Both the position numbers and the translations under genes were made by a program. The notes beneath the pieces were generated by a model. That model made no database searches and had not been told where the DNA came from. It was given only the letters and a program-made list of their open reading frames with translations. Below, piece by piece: positions 19,268 to 27,959 of a stretch of 64,000 nt of DNA. Within the stretch, counting starts at the first letter, position 1; every line of letters begins with the position of its first letter. The stretch lies in contig NZ_JOHO01000008.1 of the NCBI RefSeq assembly GCF_000719705.1, positions 124,001-188,000 on the forward strand, in the 5' to 3' direction. This DNA comes from Streptomyces sp. NRRL S-350 (GTDB lineage: Bacteria > Actinomycetota > Actinomycetes > Streptomycetales > Streptomycetaceae).

Positions 19268-20998
19268 TCAGTAGACGCAGGGGATCCCGCCGTCGGACTG
19301 GGCGTCGACGCCCGGGCCCTGCATGGGCAGGTTGGCGCTCGGATCGGACGGCGCACCGGACGGGGCGGCGGCCTTGTCGGCGGCGACACCGGTGAAGGAA
19401 GTGCCGAGGGTGACGACCACGCGGTCCGCGCCCACGGAGGCGGACTCGGCGGCGGTCACGCCGTAACGGGCGGCGATCTGATCGGCGGCGTCCTTGGCGC
19501 CCTTGCCGTACGTGACCGTGGTGGTCTTCGGCTTGGTGCCGGCCGGTCCCGTCCGGCCCTCCTTGAAGCCCATGGCGACCAGGGCCTTGGACTCGGCGGT
19601 GGAGGAGACCCCGGTGGCCGACGAGGCGTTGAAGACGTCCACGGTGGCCGGCTTGGCGGCGGTCGGCGGCGGCGTCGAGGACGCGGGCGGGGGCGGCGCC
19701 GGGGTGTCGCCCGGCTGGCCCGGTGCGGCGGAGGCTCCCGCGGGGTCGGCCGGTGCGGGGGCGGCGTCGGCGTAGCCGAAGAGCTGCTTGACCACCTTCT
19801 GGATCTTCGACGGGGTGACCAGGTTGACGTCCTGGCCGTTGCGCGTACCGAAGCCGTCGAAGGTCAGGGTGTTGAACTCGACGTTGCCGCCGGTCAGGGC
19901 CGGTGCCTGCTGCGCGAAGTCGAGGATGTTCCACTGGTTGTCGATGACGAGGTCCTTCTGGATCACGCTCATCAACTCCTGCATCCTGCCGAGGTCGCCG
20001 ACGATGCCCTTCTGCTTGAGGTTGTGCACGACGGCGGATATGAAGGCCTGCTGGCGGTGGGTGCGGGCGAAGTCGCCGGAGTTGCCGTCGGGGCCGTCGA
20101 GGTTGTGGCGCTGGCGGACGAAGGAGAGGGCCTGGGAGGCGTTGAGGGTGTTGATGCCCTTCTTGAAGTCGGCGCCCGAGCCCTGGCCCTCCATGGCCGG
20201 GTCCTTGGTGTCGTGGGTGAGGCAGACCTGGATCGGCTCGACCGCCTTGGCGATGTCGTAGAAGCCCATCAGGTTGACCTCGGCGATGTGGTCGATGGGC
20301 TGGTCCAGGAACTTCTGCACGGTGCGGATGGTGGCGGCGCGGCCGATGTCGCGGCCGGCCTTCTCCAGGTCCGCGCCCTTGAGGCCCTTGGCGCGCAGGC
20401 CCGCGTCGGCCTTGTCCTTGGCGTTGCCGTACGCCTCCTTGATCTTGGCCATGCCCAGCTGGGAGCCGTCGGCGTTGTAGGTCATGACGTAGTCGTCGCG
20501 GGGGACGGACACCGCCTGCACCTTGCCGCCGCCCGCCGGTATGTGCAGCAGGATCAGGGAGTTGGTGTTGTAGCCGCCGATGTCGGAGCTGTGGCCGGCG
20601 TGCAGCTCGTCCTGGACGAACTGCGGCGGGAGGTCCGTGCCGTCCATGTTCTTGCGGCTGTCCAGGCCGATCAGCAGCAGGTTGACCGAGTTGTCGAGGT
20701 GCTTGGGGGCGTCCTTCTTGGTGTCGGCGATGACGTTGGAGGTGGTCATCCCGTCGGTGAGCTGCTTGTACTCGTACCAGACCACGCCGCTGGCGGCGAA
20801 GACCGCCAGACCGGCGGTGCAGGCCACCACCCGGCCCGCGATCAGCAGCGGCGGCCGGGTCCGGGCCGGGGTCCGGGCCGTCCTGCGGGCGGCCGCGCGG
20901 CCGCCCTCCTGCTGCTCGCCGTTCCCGCCGTTCCGGCTGGCGTTCGCGCTGTTCGCGCCGTTCCGGCCGTTCGTGCCGTTCGCGCTGTTCTCAGCCAC
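19268..20998 (-). CDS. LytR-CpsA-Psr (LCP) family cell-wall glycopolymer ligase with LytR_C domain
   Basis: LCP proteins transfer lipid-linked glycopolymers to peptidoglycan outside the membrane. The 576-residue product has an Asn/Gly/Ala-rich cytoplasmic head (about 50 residues), one transmembrane helix around residues 52-72, and the LCP domain. That domain begins near NLLLIGLDSR and contains VSVPRDDYV and the RQRH basic motif of the active pocket. A Pro/Ala linker leads to a C-terminal LytR_C domain around TVDVFNASSATGVSSTAESK. The GTG start overlaps the upstream gene by eight bases, so the two are probably co-translated. The first 30 residues reflect a GCCGTTC-type DNA microrepeat. Confidence 0.9.
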   Translation of the reverse strand: MAENSANGTNGRNGANSANASRNGGNGEQQEGGRAAARRTARTPARTRPPLLIAGRVVACTAGLAVFAASGVVWYEYKQLTDGMTTSNVIADTKKDAPKHLDNSVNLLLIGLDSRKNMDGTDLPPQFVQDELHAGHSSDIGGYNTNSLILLHIPAGGGKVQAVSVPRDDYVMTYNADGSQLGMAKIKEAYGNAKDKADAGLRAKGLKGADLEKAGRDIGRAATIRTVQKFLDQPIDHIAEVNLMGFYDIAKAVEPIQVCLTHDTKDPAMEGQGSGADFKKGINTLNASQALSFVRQRHNLDGPDGNSGDFARTHRQQAFISAVVHNLKQKGIVGDLGRMQELMSVIQKDLVIDNQWNILDFAQQAPALTGGNVEFNTLTFDGFGTRNGQDVNLVTPSKIQKVVKQLFGYADAAPAPADPAGASAAPGQPGDTPAPPPPASSTPPPTAAKPATVDVFNASSATGVSSTAESKALVAMGFKEGRTGPAGTKPKTTTVTYGKGAKDAADQIAARYGVTAAESASVGADRVVVTLGTSFTGVAADKAAAPSGAPSDPSANLPMQGPGVDAQSDGGIPCVY

Positions 20999-21533
20999 GG
21001 GTCCTCCTCCGGTCCCGGACCACCCGGACCACGATCACCACGAGGGCCGCCGCCGCGGCCTCAGCCATCACGGGAAAGCCGTGCACCACCCACTTCGCGG
21101 CGCCGGTGGCCAGGCCCTTGCCCTGGTAGAGGTCGCGGTTGGCCAGCAGCTCGGCGGCGGCCGTCACGCCCAGGACGATCAGCGGGGAGGCGGCGAGCAC
21201 CCACCACCAGCCGTTGCGGGTGCTCAGCGCGGCGGCCAGGCCGGTGCCGAGCACGGCGGTCACCGCGAACGCCAGCCCCATGCCGGGGCCGGAGAGTTCA
21301 CTGATCGCCGCGCCCACCGCCGGCAGCCCGACGGCGGCCACTGCCGGGAGGGCGGGCCCGCCGGAGAAGGGGCGCTTCGGGCGGTCTGCCGGCCGGTTCG
21401 TCGGCCTGGCTGTGGGCCTGACTGTGGGCCGGTTCGTCGGCCTGCCCGCTGACGGCCCGTCCGCCGCCCGCCGCCGTTGATCCTGGTCGGACGACCGTCC
21501 CCGCTCGGGCGACCGTCCTCGCTGCCCCGCCAC
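20991..21533 (-). CDS. Small membrane protein, DUF6542-like
   Basis: This 180-residue protein has about four hydrophobic helices in residues 60-170. They follow a 50-residue Arg/Thr/Pro-rich cytoplasmic head built from repeats such as RPTNRPTVRPTARPTNRP. Its placement upstream of and overlapping an LCP gene, and its topology, fit the actinobacterial DUF6542 family. I base that on pattern memory, not a search. Its function is unknown, and coupling to the LCP ligase suggests an envelope role. The GTG start at 21533 is the only long option. Confidence 0.65.
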   Translation of the reverse strand: MAGQRGRSPERGRSSDQDQRRRAADGPSAGRPTNRPTVRPTARPTNRPADRPKRPFSGGPALPAVAAVGLPAVGAAISELSGPGMGLAFAVTAVLGTGLAAALSTRNGWWWVLAASPLIVLGVTAAAELLANRDLYQGKGLATGAAKWVVHGFPVMAEAAAAALVVIVVRVVRDRRRTRG

Positions 21534-21637
21534 GCACTCACCCCCGGTGTTCCCGTGTTCCGGGCGCCACGGCGGCGCCCGCGCCGGTTGCCCGTCCGTA
21601 AGTCCGTTCGGGGCGCTGCCAGTTCTGGACGCCGATG

Positions 21638-21697
21638 GCGGTCGGCTGGTTCCGTGCGCGGTCGGCTGGTCCCGTGCGCGGCCGGCTGCTCCGTGGC
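21638..21697. repeat. Three tandem 20-nt units in an intergenic region
   Basis: The unit GCGGTCGGCTGGTTCCGTGC is followed by a near-identical copy (one change) and a third, more diverged copy. Because 20 is not a multiple of three, it is unlikely to be coding. It lies upstream of the LCP operon. Confidence 0.8.
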
Positions 21698-21812
21698 CGG
21701 AGGCAGGCGCTTCCCCATTGCCTCTACGCGGGTCCAGGGATCCTAGGCAGCATAGATCACGTGCTTTCAGCCGTACCTTCGGGTCCGCCGGGGTGGGCCC
21801 GGCGGCGATCCC

Positions 21813-21902
21813 GTGAAGCCCGGCGACCCGGTGAAGCCCGGCGACCCGGTGAAGCCCGGCGACCCGGTGAAGCCTGGCGACGCCGTGACGCCCGGCGGGC
21901 AG
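21813..21902. repeat. Five tandem 18-nt units in an intergenic region
   Basis: Three perfect copies of GTGAAGCCCGGCGACCCG are followed by a copy with two changes and a fifth diverged copy. The 541-nt gap 21534-22074 holds this array, the 20-nt array and a possible minus-strand TAGGAT -10 box near 21740 for the LCP operon. I see no convincing gene in it. Read on the plus strand the array would give Val-Lys-Pro-Gly-Asp-Pro repeats, and on the minus strand a collagen-like Gly-x-y pattern, but neither has a proper gene context. Confidence 0.85.
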
Positions 21903-22074
21903 GTGCCGGGACGGTCAGGTGCTGGGAGGGGCGGCTGCGGGGCCGACGGGTGAGAGGAGCGCGCCGCGGGGCGGTGTTCGGGCGCGACGGCCGCGTGGCG
22001 GCCGGTAAGGGTGTGCCAACGGCGACGCCGGGCGGGGGCGGCGCACTGCCGTCCCCGCCCGGCGTCCGGGTGGG

Positions 22075-22770
22075 TCACTTCCAGTTGACGCCCTTGCCGA
22101 GGGTGTAGGGGTCGCCCCAGTACTCGGCGCCCGCCACCTTCGACGCCTCCGGGGACATCGCCACCGAGCAGGACTCGGCCGACTGACCGTTGGTGAAGCC
22201 CTTGGGCAGCGAATCGCCCTTGCACTTGGGGAAGGACCCGATGATCATCAGGTCCTGCGCCTCGGTGCCGTCCGCCAGCAGGCCCTTCATGTGGGTGACG
22301 CTGGTGAAGGACAGGTCGGTGCTGCCGGCGTTGGTGATCTTGTAGTGGATGTAGTACGGCACCAGGCCCTTGGCCTTGTCGCCCAGGTTGAGCGAGGTGA
22401 GGTCGGCCGGGTCGCCCTTCTCGATCGAGGTGACCGCCAGCGCGATGGTGCCCTTGGTGCTGCCCGAGCTGAACGGGATGGTGACCGCGTCGCCGACCTT
22501 GACCGTGGTGCCGGGCGCCGGGGTGGAGCCGGCCGGCGCCGGAGCGGCGGCAGAGCCGGAGGCCGCGCCGCCCGCCGGGGCGGAGGTCGGGGCTGCCGGG
22601 GTGATCGCGCCGCCGCTGGGCGACGTCGCGGCGGCGGTGGGCGCGGCCGGCGGGGTCGTCGCGGTGTCGGACGACGACGCGTCGTCGTTGCAGGCGGTCA
22701 TGGTGAGCGTGCCGACCGCGGCCAGCGCGGCCAGGGCCACGGCGCGACGACTGCTGCGGATGGGCTTCAT
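22075..22770 (-). CDS. Secreted lipoprotein of unknown function (DUF4352-like)
   Basis: The 231-residue product begins with a signal peptide ending in a lipobox-like TMTAC around residue 25, so it is probably lipid-anchored outside the membrane. A Thr/Ala/Pro-rich linker of about 60 residues leads to a beta-rich domain (TVKVGDAVTIPFSS onward). That domain has two cysteines (KCKGD and ESCSV) that may form a disulfide. The fold pattern recalls DUF4352-type immunoprotective or telokin-like domains, but I am not certain. I use ATG 22770, which starts the signal peptide and has GGGGGAC upstream. The frame is open 46 codons further, without signal-peptide character. Confidence 0.75.
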   Translation of the reverse strand: MKPIRSSRRAVALAALAAVGTLTMTACNDDASSSDTATTPPAAPTAAATSPSGGAITPAAPTSAPAGGAASGSAAAPAPAGSTPAPGTTVKVGDAVTIPFSSGSTKGTIALAVTSIEKGDPADLTSLNLGDKAKGLVPYYIHYKITNAGSTDLSFTSVTHMKGLLADGTEAQDLMIIGSFPKCKGDSLPKGFTNGQSAESCSVAMSPEASKVAGAEYWGDPYTLGKGVNWK

Positions 22771-22987
22771 GTGACGTCCCCCGTTATTGCGGACCGCCAG
22801 GCGGCGGCCCTCCTGAGGGACGTTCATAGCGCAGTCCGCACAGCGGGCGCCATGATTTTGGTGCCGTTTTGACCGGGCCGTGACGAGTCTCTCGCGAGTC
22901 CGTGACAAGGGATATCGAGTCGTGATCAGCCGCGCGCCGGCCGTCGGGCCACCGGGCGCGGATCACGGCGTCCGCTCCCGGGCCGTC

Positions 22988-23659
22988 TCAGCCCTCCGGA
23001 GTGAGGGACACCAGCGGCACCGTGACCCGGCTCTCCCAGGCCTGCTCCAGGGCCCGGGTGAACGTTTCCGCGGGCTGGGCGCCCGAGACGCCGAGACGCC
23101 GGTCCAGGACGAAGAACGGCACGCCCGTCGCCCCCATCGCGCTCGCCGTCGTCTCGTCCTCGCGGACCGCGTCCGCGTACGCCTCCGGGTCGGCCAGCAC
23201 GGCGGCCGCGGCCTCGCCGTCCAGCCCCGCCTCGACGGCCAGCTCGACCAGCCGGCCCGCCTCGAACGCCGAGCGCTCGTCGGCGAAGTTCGCCCGGTAG
23301 AGGGCGTCCAGCAGCTGTGCCTGCCGGCCGTGCTCCTTGGCGAAGTGCAGCAGCCGGTGCATGTCGAAGGAGTTCGCGGCGTCGCGTCCCTCGCTCAGGT
23401 ACGGCAGGCCCTCGCCGCGCGCGTTCTCGGCGATCCGCGCCTCCGCCGCCTCGGCCTGCTCCAGGCTCATCCCGTACTTGGCGGCGAGCAGCGGCAGGAG
23501 GGGGCGGGCCTCGTGCGGTGCGCGCGGGTCCAGCTCGAAGGAGCGGTGGACGACCTCGACCTCCTCGCGGTGCTCGAAGCCCTCCAGAGCCCGATCGAAC
23601 CGCGCCTTGCCGATGTAGCACCACGGGCAGTTGATGTCACTCCAGATCTCGACGCGCAC
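22988..23659 (-). CDS. DsbA family oxidoreductase, FrnE-like
   Basis: This is a 223-residue thioredoxin-fold protein with the active-site motif CPWC at about residues 11-14 (SDINCPWCYIG) and the cis-proline loop GATGVPFFVLD near residue 170. It has no signal peptide, so it is cytoplasmic, like FrnE and related polyketide-pathway or stress oxidoreductases. The helical insertion between the two halves is typical of the 2-hydroxychromene-2-carboxylate isomerase/DsbA group. The GTG start at 23659 is directly followed by the first beta strand. It is probably a monocistronic gene. Confidence 0.88.
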   Translation of the reverse strand: MRVEIWSDINCPWCYIGKARFDRALEGFEHREEVEVVHRSFELDPRAPHEARPLLPLLAAKYGMSLEQAEAAEARIAENARGEGLPYLSEGRDAANSFDMHRLLHFAKEHGRQAQLLDALYRANFADERSAFEAGRLVELAVEAGLDGEAAAAVLADPEAYADAVREDETTASAMGATGVPFFVLDRRLGVSGAQPAETFTRALEQAWESRVTVPLVSLTPEG

Positions 23660-23738
23660 GGCGCTGCACTCCTTCTCTCGCGTTCTCTCGCGCGCAGGCC
23701 TTTTGCGCGCCGACTGCCGAGGTCAACGCGGCCGCCGG

Positions 23739-23769
23739 CCTGAATATTTCTCGTGCTGAAATATTCAGG
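23739..23769. repeat. AT-rich inverted repeat between the DUF6215-like and DsbA genes
   Basis: CCTGAATATTT and AAATATTCAGG form a perfect 11-bp inverted repeat around the 9-nt loop CTCGTGCTG. It begins 11 nt past the stop of the minus-strand gene at 23780 and lies 80 nt before the DsbA start. In DNA of this GC content such an AT-rich dyad stands out. It may be a terminator or the operator of the DsbA gene. Confidence 0.7.
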
Positions 23770-23779
23770 TCCGGGGACC

Positions 23780-24514
23780 TCAGGGCGCGGCGACCCAGCC
23801 CGGGAGGGTGGGCATCACCGTCTCGGCGACCCGGGCCAGGGCCGCGTCGTCGGGAGCCTGGCCGTCCTGGCGGAACACCGCGATCTCGACGGCCCGGCCG
23901 CCGGGAGCCTTGGGGTCCTGAGCGACGACGAGGTTCCGGGTGCCGGGGCCGGCCTTTCCGCCGGGGGCGAGCACCATCGTGCTGGACGAGTAGGTCGCGG
24001 CGGGGTGGCCGAGCAGGGTGGTCGGCTTCGCGAAGAACTGCGGCATGCCGAGCATGTCCTCGACCGACGGGGAGTCGTCCATCAGGGTCACGACCGTCCG
24101 CATGAGGCGCACCTCCACCATGACGTCCTTCCCCAGGGCGAGGGGCGCCGGGTGCGCGGTGGAGACGTGATCGTCCGGGGTGCCCAGCAGGGCGGGCAGG
24201 TCGGGGCGGTTGAGCGCGGCACACATCGCCGGGTACCCGGGCGGGTCCGTGGGCCGGGGCTCGACGCACTCGACCGGCTTGCCGGCCGGCTTCGGGGCGT
24301 CGTCGAGGACGCCCAGCTTCCACAGGCCGGCCAGGAGGGCGACGGTCAGCGCCACCACCGCGGTCAGCTTGATGCCCGTCCGGCCGTTGCCGGTGCCCGC
24401 ACCCTTCGCGCCCTCGGTGGCGCCCTCGGTGGCGCCGTCGCCGGCGCTGTCGGCCTCGTCCGTCGCGCCCGCCGTACCGCTCGCGCCCGCAGCGCCAGTC
24501 GTGTCGGTGTCCAT
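23780..24514 (-). CDS. Single-pass membrane protein, DUF6215-like
   Basis: The 244-residue protein has an Ala/Gly/Thr/Glu-rich cytoplasmic head (about 45 residues) and one transmembrane helix (LTAVVALTVALLAGLWKLGV). The extracytoplasmic domain contains YPAMCAALNRPDLPALLGTP, LGHPAATYSSST and RVAETVMPTLPGW. These landmarks match what I recall of the actinobacterial DUF6215 family; no function is known. A cysteine pair (VECVE and AMCAA) could be a disulfide. The ATG at 24514 is followed by repeats of Glu-Gly-Ala-Thr. Confidence 0.72.
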   Translation of the reverse strand: MDTDTTGAAGASGTAGATDEADSAGDGATEGATEGAKGAGTGNGRTGIKLTAVVALTVALLAGLWKLGVLDDAPKPAGKPVECVEPRPTDPPGYPAMCAALNRPDLPALLGTPDDHVSTAHPAPLALGKDVMVEVRLMRTVVTLMDDSPSVEDMLGMPQFFAKPTTLLGHPAATYSSSTMVLAPGGKAGPGTRNLVVAQDPKAPGGRAVEIAVFRQDGQAPDDAALARVAETVMPTLPGWVAAP

Positions 24515-24859
24515 TCCGGGCTCCCCCCGTCAAGAAGCTCGCCCCCAGTCATCCGAGGGCCCATGAGCCGGGCTGATCGTAGCCGCGGCCCGCTGGCGGG
24601 CGATGGGCGCGGTCACGCGCGTGACCTGCGCAGACGGGGGAGTCCAGAACCAGGGGTCTCGACCGTGTCGGGATCGTGCAGCAGGTCGATGTGCGGGGTG
24701 CGGCCGTCGGGATCCGTACCCGCCGGAGGCCTGAACCGCTCGTACGGGTCGTATCCGATTGAGGAGTTGGCCGGAACCGCGCGCGGGGCCGTCGCCGGGT
24801 CGTCGGGCGCACCGGATAGCCTCGTGCGGAGCGAGACGGTGCAACCGGGGGGTCAGGGC

Positions 24860-26842
24860 ATGGGTGGTCACACCGACGACGCGGGCGACGAGCGGCTGGC
24901 CGCCGAGGGGGAGGTCGCGGTCGCCCGGCTCGCGATCGACTCCGGCGACCTCCCGCACGCCGCCGAGCACCTCTCCGACGCGATCCTCGCCGACCCCCAG
25001 CTGCCCGAACTGCACGAGGCGCTGGCCGAGTTGTGCGCTGCGGCGGGTGGCCCCGCGGCCGCGCGCGAGCTGTTCCGGCTGGACGGCGAGGTGTACCTCG
25101 GCACGGTCGCCTGCCGGGCCCACGTCGAGGCCGCCGCGGGGGACTGGGACACCGCCGTCGGCCTGCTCGCCTCCGCCGTCCAGTACGAGCCGGGCCGCCC
25201 CTGGGCGCACGCGGCTTGGCTCGCCCGCGAGGACCTGCCCGGCCTGGTCGACCCGGACGCCCTCGCCCAGGCGGTGGCCCGCGCGGCCGGCGCCCTGCCG
25301 GACCCGCTCCCCGCCGAACTGGCCGAAGCCGTAAGGCCCTTCGACACCTTCGTGCAAGCCGTGCTGGCCCGCCACGGCGACCACGCGCTCCTGCTGGCGA
25401 TGGCCTCCGGCCTGACCCGCCGCCTGGGCGCGACCGCCCGCGCCGTCGAACTCGCCGAACTGGCCTACCGGTTGGCCCCCGGCTACCTGCCCGCTGTGAT
25501 GCTCGGCAACGCCCTGCGCTCGGACGGCCAGCCGGAACGGGCGCTCGCCGTCTGGGAGGCCGAACTGGCGCGGGTCGCACCGGGCCGGGACAACCCCAGC
25601 AGCCACCTCGCCGTGGACGTCGCCGAGCTGTACGGCGCCCTCGGCCGCCCCGCCGAAGGCCTGCCCTGGCTGGACCGGGTGCTCGCCGCCGAGCCCGACC
25701 ACCCCAAGGCGGCCCCGGCCCGGTACGGGCTGCGCCACGCGGTGGACGGCGACCCGGCCCACCTGCTCGGCCTGGCCGACCACCACCGCGCCCACCCCGA
25801 CCACGAGTACGCCCAGGACCTGCTGGCCCGGCTGAGCCACCGCGAGCCGTGGCTCGGCATGGTCCCCGGCACCTCCGAGGCCACCGTCAACCTGCTGCAC
25901 CAGGTGCTCGCGGCATCCGACACCAACCGCGACACCGACATCGAGTGCACCGTCTCCACCCTCGAACCGCCCAGCTCGCGGCTGGCACTGCACCTCGCCC
26001 TGCCCCGGTGCACCCTCGTCTACCAGTCCGTGGGCGACCCCGACCCCCGGCTGCCGCTGACCGGCACCACGACCCGGATCTGGACCTGGGACGGCACCGA
26101 CCCGAGGCCCGCCGTCGCCCCGCCCGCGCCGCAGAGCGCCGAACTCGTCCGCGCCATCACCGGGATCGTCTGGCCGAGCATCCCGGCCGTCTACGACGAG
26201 GCCGTCCGCCTCGCCGGACTGCCGCTCGCCGACCTGCTCGGCGTCCTGGCCCACCCGCCGCAGCCGCGTGAGGACGAACTCGGCCGCGCCCTGCTCGCCC
26301 ACCAGCCCGAACTGTGGGTCCGCGCCGTCCAGTCCTTCGCCTGCCTCGGCATCGCCCACCACCGCACCGACCAGCCGTGGGACGGCTCCGAGCGCCGCCG
26401 CGTCCTGCGCGACCTGCTGCTCGGGCCCGAGGACTGGGTCGCCGAGGCGGCCGGCCTGGCGCTCGTCGCCATCGGCTGGACCCACCCGGAGACCCGCGCC
26501 GACATCGCCGCCCAGCTCCGGACGCTGATGAACCACTGCGTCGACGCCCGGCACACGCGGGTGGTGACGGTCCTGCGCTCGGTGTGCCGCCTGGTGCTCG
26601 CCGCGCCCTGGATGCCACCGGCTGACCTCGCCCTCGCCCGGGCGGCCATCCGCGCCGAGGAGGCGGTCGACTCGGCCGACGAGCCCGAACCGGAGCAGGC
26701 GTCGGCACCGGCTCCGGCACCCGCCTCGGCACCATCGCCATCGCCATCGCCATCGCCATCGCCGGCACCGGCGTCGGCACCCGTACCGGCCCGTGAGCCG
26801 CAGCGCTGGGGCTTCCTCGGACGGCTCCTCGGCCGCGGCTGA
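24860..26842 (+). CDS. TPR-repeat protein of unknown function
   Basis: The 660-residue product is mostly helical. Helix-turn-helix pairs consistent with tetratricopeptide repeats run through the first half (for example LPHAAEHLSDAILADPQLPE and SDGQPERALAVWEAELARV). A mixed middle segment (DIECTVSTLEPPSSRLALHL) follows, then a HEAT-like helical region. The C-terminus is a Pro/Ala/Ser tract with a (Pro-Ser)n repeat and ends in a basic RWGFLGRLLGRG tail. There is no signal peptide. I start at ATG 24860, eight bases after GGGGGG. The frame is open far upstream but only as shadow. It is probably a cytoplasmic scaffold protein. Confidence 0.8.
   Translation: MGGHTDDAGDERLAAEGEVAVARLAIDSGDLPHAAEHLSDAILADPQLPELHEALAELCAAAGGPAAARELFRLDGEVYLGTVACRAHVEAAAGDWDTAVGLLASAVQYEPGRPWAHAAWLAREDLPGLVDPDALAQAVARAAGALPDPLPAELAEAVRPFDTFVQAVLARHGDHALLLAMASGLTRRLGATARAVELAELAYRLAPGYLPAVMLGNALRSDGQPERALAVWEAELARVAPGRDNPSSHLAVDVAELYGALGRPAEGLPWLDRVLAAEPDHPKAAPARYGLRHAVDGDPAHLLGLADHHRAHPDHEYAQDLLARLSHREPWLGMVPGTSEATVNLLHQVLAASDTNRDTDIECTVSTLEPPSSRLALHLALPRCTLVYQSVGDPDPRLPLTGTTTRIWTWDGTDPRPAVAPPAPQSAELVRAITGIVWPSIPAVYDEAVRLAGLPLADLLGVLAHPPQPREDELGRALLAHQPELWVRAVQSFACLGIAHHRTDQPWDGSERRRVLRDLLLGPEDWVAEAAGLALVAIGWTHPETRADIAAQLRTLMNHCVDARHTRVVTVLRSVCRLVLAAPWMPPADLALARAAIRAEEAVDSADEPEPEQASAPAPAPASAPSPSPSPSPSPAPASAPVPAREPQRWGFLGRLLGRG
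26732..26761 (+). repeat. Hexanucleotide repeat (CCATCG) x5
   Basis: Five uninterrupted CCATCG units encode the Pro-Ser repeats of the TPR protein tail. The unit length preserves the frame. Confidence 0.9.
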
Positions 26843-26922
26843 CGCCCGCGGTGCTCCCGTGCCCCGGCACGCCCAGGCCCCGGCACGGCCCGCTGCCCGG
26901 CGCCCCGCTACCCGACGCCCCG

Positions 26923-27117
26923 CTACCCGACGCCCGGCAACGGGTCCTGGTCGACGTCGAACCGCGCGACCCGCTCCGCCGGGTCGCGGCACTCCGGCCC
27001 CAGTCGCAGCATCCGCGACTCTGGGTCGTGCAGCGGCCGGTGGCAGCGGCGGCAGGTCACCCGGGAAGGGAGGGTCCGCGCGGTGTCCGTACCGGGGAGC
27101 GGCTCAGGGCTGGTCAT
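26923..27117 (-). CDS. Small zinc-site protein, DUF6011-like
   Basis: This 64-residue protein carries CRRCHRPLHDPESRMLRLGPEC, a Cys-x2-Cys...Gly-Pro-x-Cys pattern of the kind used in DUF6011 domains of actinobacteria and phages. It is probably a small metal-binding protein of unknown role. The ATG at 27117 lacks an obvious ribosome-binding site and lies 74 nt from the divergent TetR gene. Two copies of CGCCCCGCTACCCGA-like sequence overlap its 3' end. Confidence 0.62.
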   Translation of the reverse strand: MTSPEPLPGTDTARTLPSRVTCRRCHRPLHDPESRMLRLGPECRDPAERVARFDVDQDPLPGVG

Positions 27118-27191
27118 GGGGAGACGGTAGTCGCCGGGGCCGGGAAAGACCCCTGTCGATACGTGGACCGGTGCGTGACACGATGGCTCCC

Positions 27192-27959
27192 ATGGCCAGC
27201 GACCGCAGCAGCGCAGGAGACCCGGCGCGCACCCTCGCCCTGCTCTGGGGGCTCACCACGGAGGAGAAGCCCGGCCGGCGCGGCCCCAGGCAGGCCCGTT
27301 CGACCGGGGAGATCGCCGCCGCGGCCGTCGCCCTCGCCGACGCCGAAGGCGTGGACGCCGTCACCATGCGCCGGGTGGCGCAGGAACTCGGGGTCTCCCC
27401 GATGGCGCTCTACACCTACGTGCCCGGCAAGGCCGAACTGCTCGACCTGATGCTGGACACCGTCTACGCCACGATGCCCCGCAGCGCCCCCGCCGGCGAG
27501 GACTGGCGGGCCAGGGTCACCGCCGTCGCGGACGACAACCGCGCGCTCCACCGCGCCCACCCGTGGGTCGCCGCCGTCTCCACCAGCCGCCCGCCGCTCG
27601 GGCCCGGGCTGATGGCCAAGTACGAGTACGAGCTGCGCGCCTTCGAGGGCACGGGCCTGCCCGACGTCGACCTGGACGCCGCACTGACCCACCTGCTCGG
27701 CTTCGTCCAGACCTGCGCCCGGATGGCCGCCGACGAGCGCGCCGCACGCCAGGACAGCGCGATGACCGACGAGCAGTGGTGGGCCGCCAACGCCGAACTG
27801 CTCGCCCGGGTCTTCGACCCCGAGCGCTACCCGGTGGCCGCCCGGGTCGGAGCCGCGGCCGGGGAGGCGCACGGCGGTGCGTACGACCCGGACCACGCGT
27901 ACGCCTTCGGCCTGGCCCGCGTCCTGGACGGGCTCGAAGCCCTCATCCGACGGCGGTAG
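27192..27959 (+). CDS. TetR family transcriptional regulator
   Basis: The 255-residue protein has an N-terminal helix-turn-helix (TGEIAAAAVALADAEG, then VTMRRVAQELGVSPMALYTYV) and an all-helical ligand domain of the tetracycline-repressor C-terminal type. A short basic lead (about 35 residues) precedes the DNA-binding domain. ATG 27192 and ATG 27183 are both possible starts, and I use the second for conservation of MASDR. The target is not evident. The divergent DUF6011-like gene is the closest candidate. The 3' end overlaps the HxlR gene tail-to-tail by 17 bp. Confidence 0.88.
   Translation: MASDRSSAGDPARTLALLWGLTTEEKPGRRGPRQARSTGEIAAAAVALADAEGVDAVTMRRVAQELGVSPMALYTYVPGKAELLDLMLDTVYATMPRSAPAGEDWRARVTAVADDNRALHRAHPWVAAVSTSRPPLGPGLMAKYEYELRAFEGTGLPDVDLDAALTHLLGFVQTCARMAADERAARQDSAMTDEQWWAANAELLARVFDPERYPVAARVGAAAGEAHGGAYDPDHAYAFGLARVLDGLEALIRRR

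Noticed and set aside
19259..21304. Plus-strand open frame of about 680 codons across the LCP and DUF6542-like genes.
   Set aside because: It is Gly/Val/Leu/Asp-biased shadow sequence. The minus strand encodes a full LCP domain.
21813..21902. The 18-nt array considered as a CRISPR array.
   Set aside because: The units are contiguous with no spacers, and no cas genes are present.
21767..22225. Minus-strand frame with a collagen-like Gly-x-y stretch (SPGFTG repeats).
   Set aside because: It overlaps the 3' end of the lipoprotein gene in another frame, has no ribosome-binding site, and the pattern is produced by the 18-nt tandem repeat.
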